Made by a program: the position numbers and the translations under genes
DNA from: Bacteroidia bacterium
GTDB taxonomy: Bacteria > Bacteroidota > Bacteroidia > Chitinophagales > Chitinophagaceae
DNA length: 64,000 nucleotides
Reading direction: 5' to 3'
Assembly: GCA_030426665.1 (NCBI GenBank)
Contig: JAUHYD010000011.1
Location: 1 to 64,000 of the forward strand
Shown: piece after piece, positions 27,217 to 35,879 of the stretch
Layout of the letters: every line of letters starts with the position of its first letter
Position numbering within the stretch: position 1 is the first letter of the stretch
The notes under the pieces: generated by a model
The model's database searches: none
Told to the model about the DNA's origin: nothing
The model's input: the letters and a program-made list of their open reading frames with translations, nothing else

Positions 27217-28251
27217 ATGGCATTGTTCGGGAAGAAAACCATTAGAAACATTTCGATTTTATTATTAAGTACTGCCGCGTTTGGCGTGATTGTACTCTAT
27301 TCAATTTTCGGCTCTAATACCGGAAAGAATGCAGGTGCAGACTATTTTTTTCTGAATACCGGAGATTCTTATGAAATAGCCTTAAAGAAACTCGTTGATG
27401 GCGACTATATAAAAAACGGCAACTCTTTCAAGATGGTTGCTAATGCCATGAACCTGCCAAGAAAAATACGTCCGGGCAGATATAAGATAAAAAAGGGCAT
27501 GAGCAACTACAAAATAGTGCGAATGCTGCGCTCTGGTAATCAGATACCCGTTAGAGTTGTAATAAATCGCTTACGCATAAAGCCCGACCTTGCACATATA
27601 TTGTCCGCAAACCTCGAAGCTGATTCTACTGAAATTATCCGATTACTAAATGACGATACATTTCTCAATAAACTGGGCTTCGATACCAATACCGCAATGG
27701 CAATGGTGATTCCGGACACTTATGAATTCTACTGGACCTCGTCAGCTGAAAAATCTTTAAGGAAGCTGGCAAATCATTATAAGCGCTTCTGGAGTGCCGC
27801 ACGGATAGAGAAAGCAAAAGCACATGGCGTCACGCCAATTGAGGCTGTAATTGTGGCTTCCATCGTAGATGAAGAAACCAATGTTACCGAAGACAAACCC
27901 AACATTGCCAGCGTTTACCTGAACAGAGTTCGCATAGGCATGCCACTTCAGGCCGACCCAACTGTAAAGTTTGGCATAGGCGATTTCAGTATACAGCGGA
28001 TAACAGGTAAAATGTTGAAGCATGAATCGCCATACAACACCTACATGCACGCCGGGCTACCACCAGGTCCTATTTGTACGCCTACGATGAGCTCTATCAA
28101 AGCGGTACTGGATGCCCCCAAAACAGGATATCTGTATTTCTGTGCGAAGGCAGATTTTAGCGGACATACCGCTTTTGCCAAAACCCTTAATGAACAAATA
28201 AATAACGCAAGGGCCTACCACCGCGCGCTGAATGCCCGGGGTATTCACTGA
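27217..28251 (+). CDS. mltG: MltG-type endolytic murein transglycosylase
   Basis: This inner-membrane-anchored enzyme cleaves nascent peptidoglycan strands inside the chain. The product is 344 residues. One transmembrane helix (~10-30) is followed by a LysM-like region (~45-105, GRYKIKKGMSNYKIVRML) and the YceG catalytic domain. The catalytic Glu lies in VASIVDEETN (~220), with YLNRVRIGMPLQADPTV, ESPYNTYMHAGLPPGPI and SGHTAF behind it. It is convergent with the DUF5686 gene (23 bp between stops). Confidence 0.95.
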   Translation: MALFGKKTIRNISILLLSTAAFGVIVLYSIFGSNTGKNAGADYFFLNTGDSYEIALKKLVDGDYIKNGNSFKMVANAMNLPRKIRPGRYKIKKGMSNYKIVRMLRSGNQIPVRVVINRLRIKPDLAHILSANLEADSTEIIRLLNDDTFLNKLGFDTNTAMAMVIPDTYEFYWTSSAEKSLRKLANHYKRFWSAARIEKAKAHGVTPIEAVIVASIVDEETNVTEDKPNIASVYLNRVRIGMPLQADPTVKFGIGDFSIQRITGKMLKHESPYNTYMHAGLPPGPICTPTMSSIKAVLDAPKTGYLYFCAKADFSGHTAFAKTLNEQINNARAYHRALNARGIH

Positions 28252-28274
28252 TTGGGTACCGACTAAGCAAGTTG

Positions 28275-30818
28275 CTACCATTCACTTTCAATCGGGCTAT
28301 ATTTCGAATTCGACGCGCTGGACAAGTTGAAACCAAAACGAATTCCGGAATTTGAACCTCCATGGCTATCCCATGACTGCACAAAATCTATCCGTAAAAA
28401 TCGCACCATCTTCCACCCTATGTTGTCAACTCCAATAAAGGTTTCCGTGTAATTATTATTAGCAGCTGAGTAAAAAACGTTTGCGCCAAACAACAGATGA
28501 AATCCGGCCTGTTTCATAACTGGAATTTTATTGCTTAACAGCCCATTCATATGATATTCCAGATGGGCTTCTGTAAAGAAATGATCTTTGTTGCTAAACT
28601 GGTAGTATGGAGCAAACTGGAAACTCTCCAAATACGGTGCGGAGTACCCTATTCCTCTCATACCGCGTATGTGCTTCAAATCAGGAAAGGAAACGTAAGC
28701 AGTCTTTAAAAAGCCACCGGTCAAAATATTGTATTTCATATTCCCCAGAAACCCAAATCGGGTAACACCACGCACCGAAAACTGCCATTTTTCGAAATCA
28801 GCCTTACCATCCAGAATGCCCGGAATCGCCTTTTGGAATGTAGCCCTGAACAAAGGCCACCTGCTACGATTCGCCACCTTATAGTCCGGGTATTGCGTAT
28901 AAGTAATTCCGGGCCTGTAAGACACCGAAGCATTAACCAACATAGCATTGTGAGGCTCCCACTCAGCCGCAACCGCCTTCAGTGGTGGTGGCGCATTATC
29001 CGCAAACCCGCCAGTACTGCCCGGAATAATACTGAATGTAGTGGTATTAGTTAGCGGCAACCTACGCTGCCAATCGGCTTTAATAAACCAGGACAAACCA
29101 TTTCCGTAATTACGTTTTACAAATCCTGCAGCTTCCCATCTTTCGTAGATTTTGAGGTCATTCTCCCGGACAAGCAGGCAACGGTAAGTATTTAGAAAAG
29201 GCATCACAGGATTTGCAGGATTATACTGGAATACATACTTCCCTCCTTCCACTCCGTACGTCCACGCCCTGTTACGCCAGGCTCTATCATGCGTAGTATA
29301 AGACACCCTCGTTATAGCATTAAAATGTCGGTTGCTGAATCCATACCTCAGTGCGCCATCAACATTCAGATTTGTGCTGGAATCAATTTTATGTAACCAA
29401 TTAGCCTTGGGAGCCAGATCAAACCCCTCTATAATGTTGTAATTAATTACACTCTCCCTAAACAGACCAAGCGCTAACGCATTGAACCGATATATGTTTT
29501 TGTACTCCTTACCCGAATAAACCGGTTCCCCGACTAGCCATGCCATTGGCTTGAACCTGTTATTCCTCCTGCGTATCGAATCTATATACTGAGGTGTACT
29601 TCTTATTTCATTCAGACTGTCTTTGACCCGAAAGTCTACGACCTCGTCCTCTTTAAGTGGAATCGGCCGATTCTCCCAATGTCCGGAATCAATCTTATTG
29701 GCTGTCTTGTCATATTGACTTTTTATTTTTCCGGCGAACACAGCATCGTCTATGAAGGTATTTGCTTGTTGATTATTATACACCGCCACACCTGTGGCAG
29801 TAATATCAAACATCATGATGTTTACAGCAAAATACAACACCTGGCTCTTTATTACCCAATTGTCTTCGCTCAGCGGGATATAGACCTGTTCTACCTTAAG
29901 TGTGTCTACAAAATCAAGGCCCGACATTTTTGTTAGGTTTAAGTCCAGACTATGTATCGCCCAGCTGCTATCCGCAATGTAAATAATACCATTAAAGCAG
30001 GCTTCATATTTTCTCTTCTGAAAAACCCTGATTTTGTAGATGGTTTTCCCTTGCTCATCAAATGTGCCAAGTAGCTTATAATTATAAAAGTTGAGCGCAT
30101 TTTCACTTATTGGAGATATAAACCCGCGCGAGGAGCTACCGAGCATATTTACATTATTCTTGTAAAATGTAATAACATGTGGGAATCTGGAAAACCCAAG
30201 ACCACTTTTATCCCCACTCTCATGAACGGCGTGGATTACGGTCTTTTCCTGTCGACCATTTGTGTAGTAGTCTGCCTCCTCCTCGGTTAAATACAATACC
30301 CCTTTCCCCAGGCTGTCAACACCAAGCTCGGCGGTATTTACTTTCTGACCGAGTACTTTTTCCGGCATATCTCTTGACCGCATAACGCCCTTAAAATATA
30401 TGGACGTCTGAAAAGACTCTATTTGCCTCAGGTGGTACTTTCGCTGCTTTATGGCATTTCTTATAATGCGGTAGGCTGGATCTTCACGAGACATCTTTAT
30501 TACCACTTCTTCTATTTTCAGCCCTTCGTCGGTCAAAATGAAGTCGTGCATTATTTCTTTATCACCGGAAACGGTAACATTAAAATGCTCTTGTGTAAAC
30601 CCGATATACTGACAATACACTTGGTAGGTGCCATCAGGCACACTCAATTTGTATTCGCCAGAGCTATTACTACTTACGCCTATTGTTGTGCCTTTTACAT
30701 ATACAGTTGCATAAGGCAACGAAGTACCCTTTGCGTCAGTAACTTTTCCTTTTATTACACCAGCCAATACAGAGCCGCTGCCAATCAGGAACGATAAAAA
30801 GCAAAACAAAAATTTCAT
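28275..30818 (-). CDS. DUF5686 outer-membrane protein with carboxypeptidase-like N-terminal domain
   Basis: The ATG at 30818 gives 847 residues starting with a signal peptide (MKFLFCFLSFLIGSGSVLA); the longer frame would bury it. Residues ~20-105 are a CarboxypepD-regulatory-like domain (KGKVTDAKGTSLPYATVYV, GEYKLSVPDGTYQVYC), as in TonB receptors. The remainder matches the DUF5686 family (SREDPAYRIIRNAIKQRKYH), ending in a probable large beta barrel whose last strands read LRIDFVQSWD and SGIRFGFNLS. The function of the family is unknown. A -7 element TATTTTTG lies at 30840-30833, 14 nt before the ATG. It is downstream of the kinase gene on the same strand (97-bp gap). Confidence 0.88.
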   Translation of the reverse strand: MKFLFCFLSFLIGSGSVLAGVIKGKVTDAKGTSLPYATVYVKGTTIGVSSNSSGEYKLSVPDGTYQVYCQYIGFTQEHFNVTVSGDKEIMHDFILTDEGLKIEEVVIKMSREDPAYRIIRNAIKQRKYHLRQIESFQTSIYFKGVMRSRDMPEKVLGQKVNTAELGVDSLGKGVLYLTEEEADYYTNGRQEKTVIHAVHESGDKSGLGFSRFPHVITFYKNNVNMLGSSSRGFISPISENALNFYNYKLLGTFDEQGKTIYKIRVFQKRKYEACFNGIIYIADSSWAIHSLDLNLTKMSGLDFVDTLKVEQVYIPLSEDNWVIKSQVLYFAVNIMMFDITATGVAVYNNQQANTFIDDAVFAGKIKSQYDKTANKIDSGHWENRPIPLKEDEVVDFRVKDSLNEIRSTPQYIDSIRRRNNRFKPMAWLVGEPVYSGKEYKNIYRFNALALGLFRESVINYNIIEGFDLAPKANWLHKIDSSTNLNVDGALRYGFSNRHFNAITRVSYTTHDRAWRNRAWTYGVEGGKYVFQYNPANPVMPFLNTYRCLLVRENDLKIYERWEAAGFVKRNYGNGLSWFIKADWQRRLPLTNTTTFSIIPGSTGGFADNAPPPLKAVAAEWEPHNAMLVNASVSYRPGITYTQYPDYKVANRSRWPLFRATFQKAIPGILDGKADFEKWQFSVRGVTRFGFLGNMKYNILTGGFLKTAYVSFPDLKHIRGMRGIGYSAPYLESFQFAPYYQFSNKDHFFTEAHLEYHMNGLLSNKIPVMKQAGFHLLFGANVFYSAANNNYTETFIGVDNIGWKMVRFLRIDFVQSWDSHGGSNSGIRFGFNLSSASNSKYSPIESEW

Positions 30819-30915
30819 CAATAAGTTAAAGGCAAAAATACAACGCACGCAATTAATACGAACCACTACTATATCGTGACCATATCCTAAAAGTTACTGA
30901 CAATCGAGAAAATAT

Positions 30916-31560
30916 CTACTTGTTGCTAAATAACCCATGTAATTGAGCGTCAATACGACGAACCACATCTGCGAAGTCCTCCTCCTTTTCCGCGAAGTTA
31001 CAATTGTCTACATCCACAACAAGTAATGGACCATCTTTATAACTGTCAATCCACTTATTATAAAACCCGTTCAATCGTTTCAGATAGTCAAGTCTTATGT
31101 TTTCTTCATAATCCCGGCCTCTCTTTTGTATTTGATCTACCAGCGTAGGAATAGACGCCTTGAGGTAAATTAATAAGTCCGGTGGCTTAATAAGCGTTTT
31201 CAGGTTTTGGAAAAAAGAAAAATAGTTTTCGAAGTCCCTTTTCGTCATCAAACCCATGTCAAAAAGATTAGGGGCGAAAATATGTGCATCTTCGAATATA
31301 GTTCTGTCCTGAACAACTGTCTTATTGCCATTCTGAATATCTATCAGGTGCTTTATCCGGTTGTTCAGAAAATACACCTGTAAGTTGAATGACCAACGGT
31401 GCATATCTTCATAAAAGTCAACGAGGTACGGATTGTGCTCTACATCCTCGAAGTGCGGTTGCCACTTATAGTGCTTTGCCAGCATGGTAGCCAGCGTTGT
31501 TTTTCCGGAACCTATGTTGCCGGCTATTGCAATATGTTTGTTTGATGACTTCGGAGGCAT
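30916..31560 (-). CDS. Deoxynucleoside kinase (deoxyadenosine/deoxyguanosine kinase type)
   Basis: A 214-residue cytosolic kinase that phosphorylates deoxynucleosides for salvage. The P-loop AGNIGSGKTT is at ~12-21. Substrate-site residues lie in HFEDVEHNPYLVDFYEDMHRW; QDRTIFEDAHIFA is the DRS-type catalytic motif with Thr in place of Ser; KRGRDYEENI is the arginine-rich LID. The length and motifs fit the bacterial dAK/dGK family rather than thymidine kinase. Exact substrate preference cannot be read from sequence. Confidence 0.9.
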   Translation of the reverse strand: MPPKSSNKHIAIAGNIGSGKTTLATMLAKHYKWQPHFEDVEHNPYLVDFYEDMHRWSFNLQVYFLNNRIKHLIDIQNGNKTVVQDRTIFEDAHIFAPNLFDMGLMTKRDFENYFSFFQNLKTLIKPPDLLIYLKASIPTLVDQIQKRGRDYEENIRLDYLKRLNGFYNKWIDSYKDGPLLVVDVDNCNFAEKEEDFADVVRRIDAQLHGLFSNK

Positions 31561-31860
31561 TGGCGTTAACGTTCTGTTTGCGAATATACGGTTAAGGTAA
31601 TAATTAGTGCCGAGAAAAATAAATTGAACTGACGGATGTCAAACAAAGAAATAAACCTAATGTGTGTTAGCGCAATAATGACTCGCGCTGACACGCATAT
31701 AATTGCTATACCGGGCAAGTATATACTTAGAAATACACTTCTGATTTCAACTTAAAATACCCATTAAAAAATTCTGGCCTAATATTTGATAAAGTTTAAA
31801 CATACCTGATAACCAACCCATAGCAAATATCAGCTGTCTACATAAATAACACACACCCTT
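31561..31860. other. Divergent intergenic region with a strong stem-loop
   Basis: About 300 bp between the kinase gene (minus) and the gliding-type repeat gene (plus). No coding frame. The inverted repeat at 31661-31697 is the main feature. No exact TAnnTTTG was found for the plus-strand gene; TAATATTTG near 31780 is one base too long. Confidence 0.5.
31661..31697. repeat. Inverted repeat / stem-loop
   Basis: GTGTTAGCGC (31664-31673) pairs with GCGCTGACAC (31685-31694) with one G-U, 11-nt loop, and the stem extends three further pairs outward. No T tract follows on either strand, so it is not a normal terminator. It may be an operator or leader structure. Confidence 0.5.
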
Positions 31861-34224
31861 ATGATAAATAAGCCAACATTCCTTTTGCTCGCTGCCCTAC
31901 TCGTGGTAACAAACCTTTGGGGTCAGAGCCTATATTGCCCACCGAACATAGATTTTGAAATGGGCAATACTTCTATCTGGAATTACTATACAGGCACTTG
32001 TTGCCCTCTATCCGCCACCACATCTACTGCACCATTAACCAGCCGTCATGAGGTTACTTCCGGCACTGCGACCGACCCTTTTGGCGGGTTCCCGATTGTG
32101 GCGCCCGGTGGCGGCAGTTATTCTTTGAAACTTGGCAATAGTTCAGTGGGTGCTCAATCAGAAAAAGCAAGATATTATGTTCATATCCCGGCCACCTCTA
32201 GTTATTATAGCCTGGTGTACAAATATGCCGTTGTTTTTGAAGAGCCGGGTCATCCCTTCCCCGAACAACCAAGATTCGAAGTTCACACTTACGATTCAGC
32301 AACACTTGCACCAATTAGCTGCGGATCACATACCTATGTTGCAGATTCTATGCTTCCCGGGTTTAACGAATCACTGGTAAGGCCTGACGTTTTGTATAAA
32401 TCTTGGACTACTGGCGTTATTAACCTGTCGGGCATGGCCGGTACGACTGTTATTGTCGATTTTGCTACATCTGATTGTGGCTATGGTGGACATTTCGGGT
32501 ATGGTTATTTAGACATGTCGTGTGGATTGTTTGCAATATCAACTGCGGCTTGCGATGCAGATACCGTACGACTTGAAGGACCGGATGGTTTTCACGACTA
32601 TTATTGGTACGATTCCGTCACTATGACGTTTATCGATTCCGGTAAAATTGTTGCAATTCCCACCCCTACTATCGCCACAACCTATGCAGTCGTCGTGGTG
32701 CCGGATGCAGGCTTTGGATGCAGCGACACCCTGTACAGCACCGTCTCCCCGTCACACCTGGCAATTACACCAATGAATGACACATTGGTATGCCCAAGTG
32801 CAGGCGCTGTATTGAAGGCCATTGCAAGCGATGGAGTTCTGCCGCTAACCTATTCCTGGACGCCAACTACAGGACTTAGCTGCGCCACATGTGACTCAAT
32901 TACTGTGAACCCGGACGTAGTTGGCGAATATATTGTGGAAGTAACCAATCCTCAGGGTTGCAAGGTGTATGACACCGTAAACATTATGCATACTATTACT
33001 GTAAACAAGATAAGTGACACGCTTCTTTGTGATACCAGCAATCTCCAATTAACTGCCGTGACTACGGCAGTTTCCCCGATTAGTTACCTATGGTCACCAT
33101 CTACGGGACTTAGCTGTACAACCTGCTACAATCCTGTAATGACCAGCACCCTCAATAGCACATATATGTTGACTGTAACAGACACCAGTGGGTGTACCCT
33201 CAACGATACAGTATCTATACAGAGGGAGTTGCTTACCGCAGAAAAAATTAACGACACACTTATTTGTAACGACGAAACATTGTTCGTACATGCAAGTGTT
33301 ACCAGTTCTTTTACTCAAATTACTTATCTGTGGGCGCCGTCTGTCGGACTTAGTTGCAATACGTGCGCTTCAGTAACAATTAATCCTGGCAATACTACTA
33401 CCTATACCCTGTTAGCCAGTGGACCCGGAGGATGCAGTATTAATGACACTTTCGTTATTACAGTCGATAAACTAGCGCTCACCCTGGGTAACGACACCAT
33501 TGTTTGCGAAAACAGTGATTTGCAGTTAGTAGCAACAACTGACGCACCAAGCGTTACGTATAACTGGACTCCGGCAACAGGCCTGAATTGCGCCACTTGC
33601 GCTTCGGTCATCGCAAACACAAAATATCCAGAGAAGTATACTGTTAGTATTACTGATACATTCGGATGTAAAACATCGGAATCTATATTTGTAGACCGCA
33701 GCACGATGCAACTTTTTATTGCAAATGACACAAGTCTATGTGAAGGACTGATAATGAGCTTAGCAAACATTATCCATTACGAGGACTTCCCGGTTTCCTT
33801 CCGTTGGTCACCACCGGAAGGTTTAAGCTGTACAGATTGCGGAACACCATCAGTTATCGCACAGGGTGTTACCAAGACTTATGTCGTAACTGCCACAGAC
33901 TCTCTGGGTTGCGAATATACTGACTCAGTCACTATAAATGCCGAACAGTGCGATATTTGGTTTCCTAATGCCTTTACACCTAATGGCGATGGCAAAAATG
34001 ATTTTGCAAGAGCAGTCGGGCACCTTGATGATTATAGAAATTTCTCCTTCAGCATATTCAACCGATACGGACAACGGGTATTCTTTACCGATGATATTTA
34101 CAAGGGTTGGAACGGAGAATTTAATGGCGAAAAACAAGACCTAGGCGTTTATTTTTATTATGCCCAGTTTACATTACATGACAAGCGATATATGGTGAAG
34201 GGAGATATTACCTTAGTGAGATAA
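31861..34224 (+). CDS. T9SS type B (gliding-motility C-terminal) PKD-repeat protein
   Basis: 787 residues. Residues 1-22 are a signal peptide (MINKPTFLLLAALLVV..WGQ). Residues ~28-225 look like a jelly-roll module rich in Cys (FEMGNTSIWNYYTGTCC...). Residues ~305-690 hold five PKD-like repeats, each with NDTxxC, YxWxPxxGLSCxTC, TYxVxxTDxxGC. Residues ~697-787 are the CHU_C/gliding-motility-associated C-terminal domain (IWFPNAFTPNGDGKNDF, FNRYGQRVFFT, YKGWNGEFNG, GVYFYYAQF), a type B T9SS export signal. It is a secreted or surface protein of unknown ligand and stands alone. Confidence 0.93.
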   Translation: MINKPTFLLLAALLVVTNLWGQSLYCPPNIDFEMGNTSIWNYYTGTCCPLSATTSTAPLTSRHEVTSGTATDPFGGFPIVAPGGGSYSLKLGNSSVGAQSEKARYYVHIPATSSYYSLVYKYAVVFEEPGHPFPEQPRFEVHTYDSATLAPISCGSHTYVADSMLPGFNESLVRPDVLYKSWTTGVINLSGMAGTTVIVDFATSDCGYGGHFGYGYLDMSCGLFAISTAACDADTVRLEGPDGFHDYYWYDSVTMTFIDSGKIVAIPTPTIATTYAVVVVPDAGFGCSDTLYSTVSPSHLAITPMNDTLVCPSAGAVLKAIASDGVLPLTYSWTPTTGLSCATCDSITVNPDVVGEYIVEVTNPQGCKVYDTVNIMHTITVNKISDTLLCDTSNLQLTAVTTAVSPISYLWSPSTGLSCTTCYNPVMTSTLNSTYMLTVTDTSGCTLNDTVSIQRELLTAEKINDTLICNDETLFVHASVTSSFTQITYLWAPSVGLSCNTCASVTINPGNTTTYTLLASGPGGCSINDTFVITVDKLALTLGNDTIVCENSDLQLVATTDAPSVTYNWTPATGLNCATCASVIANTKYPEKYTVSITDTFGCKTSESIFVDRSTMQLFIANDTSLCEGLIMSLANIIHYEDFPVSFRWSPPEGLSCTDCGTPSVIAQGVTKTYVVTATDSLGCEYTDSVTINAEQCDIWFPNAFTPNGDGKNDFARAVGHLDDYRNFSFSIFNRYGQRVFFTDDIYKGWNGEFNGEKQDLGVYFYYAQFTLHDKRYMVKGDITLVR

Positions 34225-34521
34225 TTCACACGACCATTTTCAAATATGCTGTATAAATTGGGATTAAGTGAAAACACTTCATTTGGCCGCAACACTCTGC
34301 ATAAAAATAATATACAAAAAAGACAGAAACTATCGACAGTTTTGCGTAACTTACAGCAATAGGTAACATAATTAAACTAAGTAATTTTATTCTTTTCGAA
34401 TAGCCACTTTTATTCACAACCTAGTTTTGAATGCGGGCTACTGAGATAATAAATACTTCTCGCCAGCCGCTCAATTGACTGTTACCTTGAATACTAATTT
34501 CAATGCAAAATTTTAGAAGTT

Positions 34522-34692
34522 ATGGCATCAGGAGCAAACGACACTTGGAAGTTTTATACAGATGCAAGAGGTCAATGGAGATGGACAAGAACCGCCAGTA
34601 ATGGCAGAATAGTCGGGGCATCTACCGAAGGGTATCAAAGCAAACAACATTGTGTAGAAAACGCAATACGAAACGGCTACACCGGAAGCTAA
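34522..34692 (+). CDS. DUF1508 (YegP-like) miniprotein
   Basis: A 56-residue frame from ATG 34522 to TAA 34692. It contains WKFYTDARGQWRWTRTASNG, then RIVGASTEGYQSKQHCVENA, which is the DUF1508 pattern (F/Y-Y-x-D-x-x-G-x-W/Y-R-W-x-x-x-A-S-N-G-R-I-x-x-x-S-x-E-G-Y-x-S-K). E. coli YegP has two such units; this has one. The fold is a small beta-beta-alpha layer; the function is unknown. A stem GCTAAAATGCT / AGCATTCTAGC (34688-34721, one mismatch, 12-nt loop) overlaps its stop codon but lacks a T tract. Confidence 0.85.
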   Translation: MASGANDTWKFYTDARGQWRWTRTASNGRIVGASTEGYQSKQHCVENAIRNGYTGS

Positions 34693-35124
34693 AATGCTCG
34701 AAATTATTGTAGCATTCTAGCCTATCTATGTATCCTCGCATCAATCGTTTTAAGACCGCTAATCTGTCGCTCGCTCCCTTGAGCGTATGCCATAGTGCGC
34801 CATATACCTCTACCAAACTCTATTTGTCGCTCGTCACAAAATTTCAACATAATTAGCGAACGCTCTGTCCGCAAAAAAAGAAAAAAACATCAACTACTAC
34901 TTGAAAAGTGACAATAGTCTATCGCGTGTTGGAATACGTATCTTGAATTTGTTTTGAATTGTTTGAAACAAATGCCGGTGGCCACCTTCAAGACGCTATT
35001 CATTTTAGATTGAGCATTTGATGTTCAATTAAAAGCACAAACAACATTCATATTGAACAACTAATGAATTGGTAATTCCTTCCATTAATAGTAACTTGTA
35101 AAAGCATTCTATATACTACTCAAA
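34693..35124. other. Intergenic region, no gene seen
   Basis: About 430 bp between the miniprotein and the thioredoxin-like gene. It holds the loose stem-loop after the miniprotein stop and then AT-rich sequence. Short minus-strand frames here have no start context or recognisable content, and no exact -7 element was found. Confidence 0.45.
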
Positions 35125-35751
35125 ATGAAACCTATGAAAAAGCTACTGCTTTCAATTTTGTTACTTCCCTGCATTTCTTTTGGAAAACTACCCTTCAACC
35201 CGGACAGCCTTAAAGGTAAGCCAATGCCGCTTTTAAAGGCAAAAACAATGGATGGACAATCAATAGACGAAGCGTACTTCAAAGGGCACCTTACAGTGGT
35301 GTCGTTCATGTATGTAGGTTGCCCACCTTGCATGAATGAGATAAGTCTGTTGAATAAACTTTCAGATGACTATGCCGCGAAAGGCGTGCAAGTCTTATGT
35401 GTGGCTATGCAAACCAGACAACAGATGGATGAATTCAACAACACTGGCAAAGGCACTTATGGTCTTATCAGGAAAGCATTGAAAATAGATTCTATCCGCT
35501 ACACCATACAACCCGCATGTTCCGACGCACCTGACAACATAACCAAAAGCGGATCTGATTCTGACCAACACATATCCATCGGCAGGCAGTGCTCCACCAT
35601 AAAAGAGGTCTATGGAATTACCTCCTACCCAACCATATTCTTTGTCGATAAAGACGGAATCATACGTAAAACTAAAAAAGGTGGTCCCGGCAAAATGAAC
35701 GACATGGCATTTTACGCTGAACTAAAAAAAGAAGTGGATGCCCAATTATAG
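35125..35751 (+). CDS. Secreted thioredoxin-fold (TlpA/AhpC-like) protein
   Basis: 208 residues. A signal peptide (KKLLLSILLLPCISFG) begins at Met1 or Met4. The thioredoxin fold covers ~31-205: PMPLLKAKTMDGQSID, TVVSFMYVGCPPCMNE with a CPPC active site (Cys66, Cys69), and the cis-Pro in ITSYPTIFFVDKDG. A ~35-residue insertion (~125-155) with two more Cys (PACSDAPDN, RQCSTI) lies before the cis-Pro. It is likely a periplasmic thiol-disulfide reductase; redox partner unknown. Single gene. Confidence 0.85.
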   Translation: MKPMKKLLLSILLLPCISFGKLPFNPDSLKGKPMPLLKAKTMDGQSIDEAYFKGHLTVVSFMYVGCPPCMNEISLLNKLSDDYAAKGVQVLCVAMQTRQQMDEFNNTGKGTYGLIRKALKIDSIRYTIQPACSDAPDNITKSGSDSDQHISIGRQCSTIKEVYGITSYPTIFFVDKDGIIRKTKKGGPGKMNDMAFYAELKKEVDAQL

Positions 35752-35797
35752 GAATAGAAAATTTGGGTCCTGTTAGTAATAAGCTATAATACCCCTC

Positions 35798-35820
35798 GGT
35801 TCAAGGGTAGCCCTTGGGCC
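35798..35820. repeat. Short hairpin between convergent genes
   Basis: GGTTCAAGGG (35798-35807) pairs with CCCTTGGGCC (35811-35820) through two G-U pairs, with a TAG loop. There is no T tract on either strand. Its place between convergent genes suggests a weak bidirectional terminator. Confidence 0.3.
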
Positions 35821-35879
35821 AAACAACCGCCAGATTCTCACTGGCATCGAGGCGACAGCCAAAGCATAAATGCAATACA

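Noticed and set aside
35798-35820. GGTTCAAGGG taken as a tRNA T-arm
   Set aside because: No acceptor stem, anticodon arm or CCA-proximal pairing is found around it; it is only a short hairpin.
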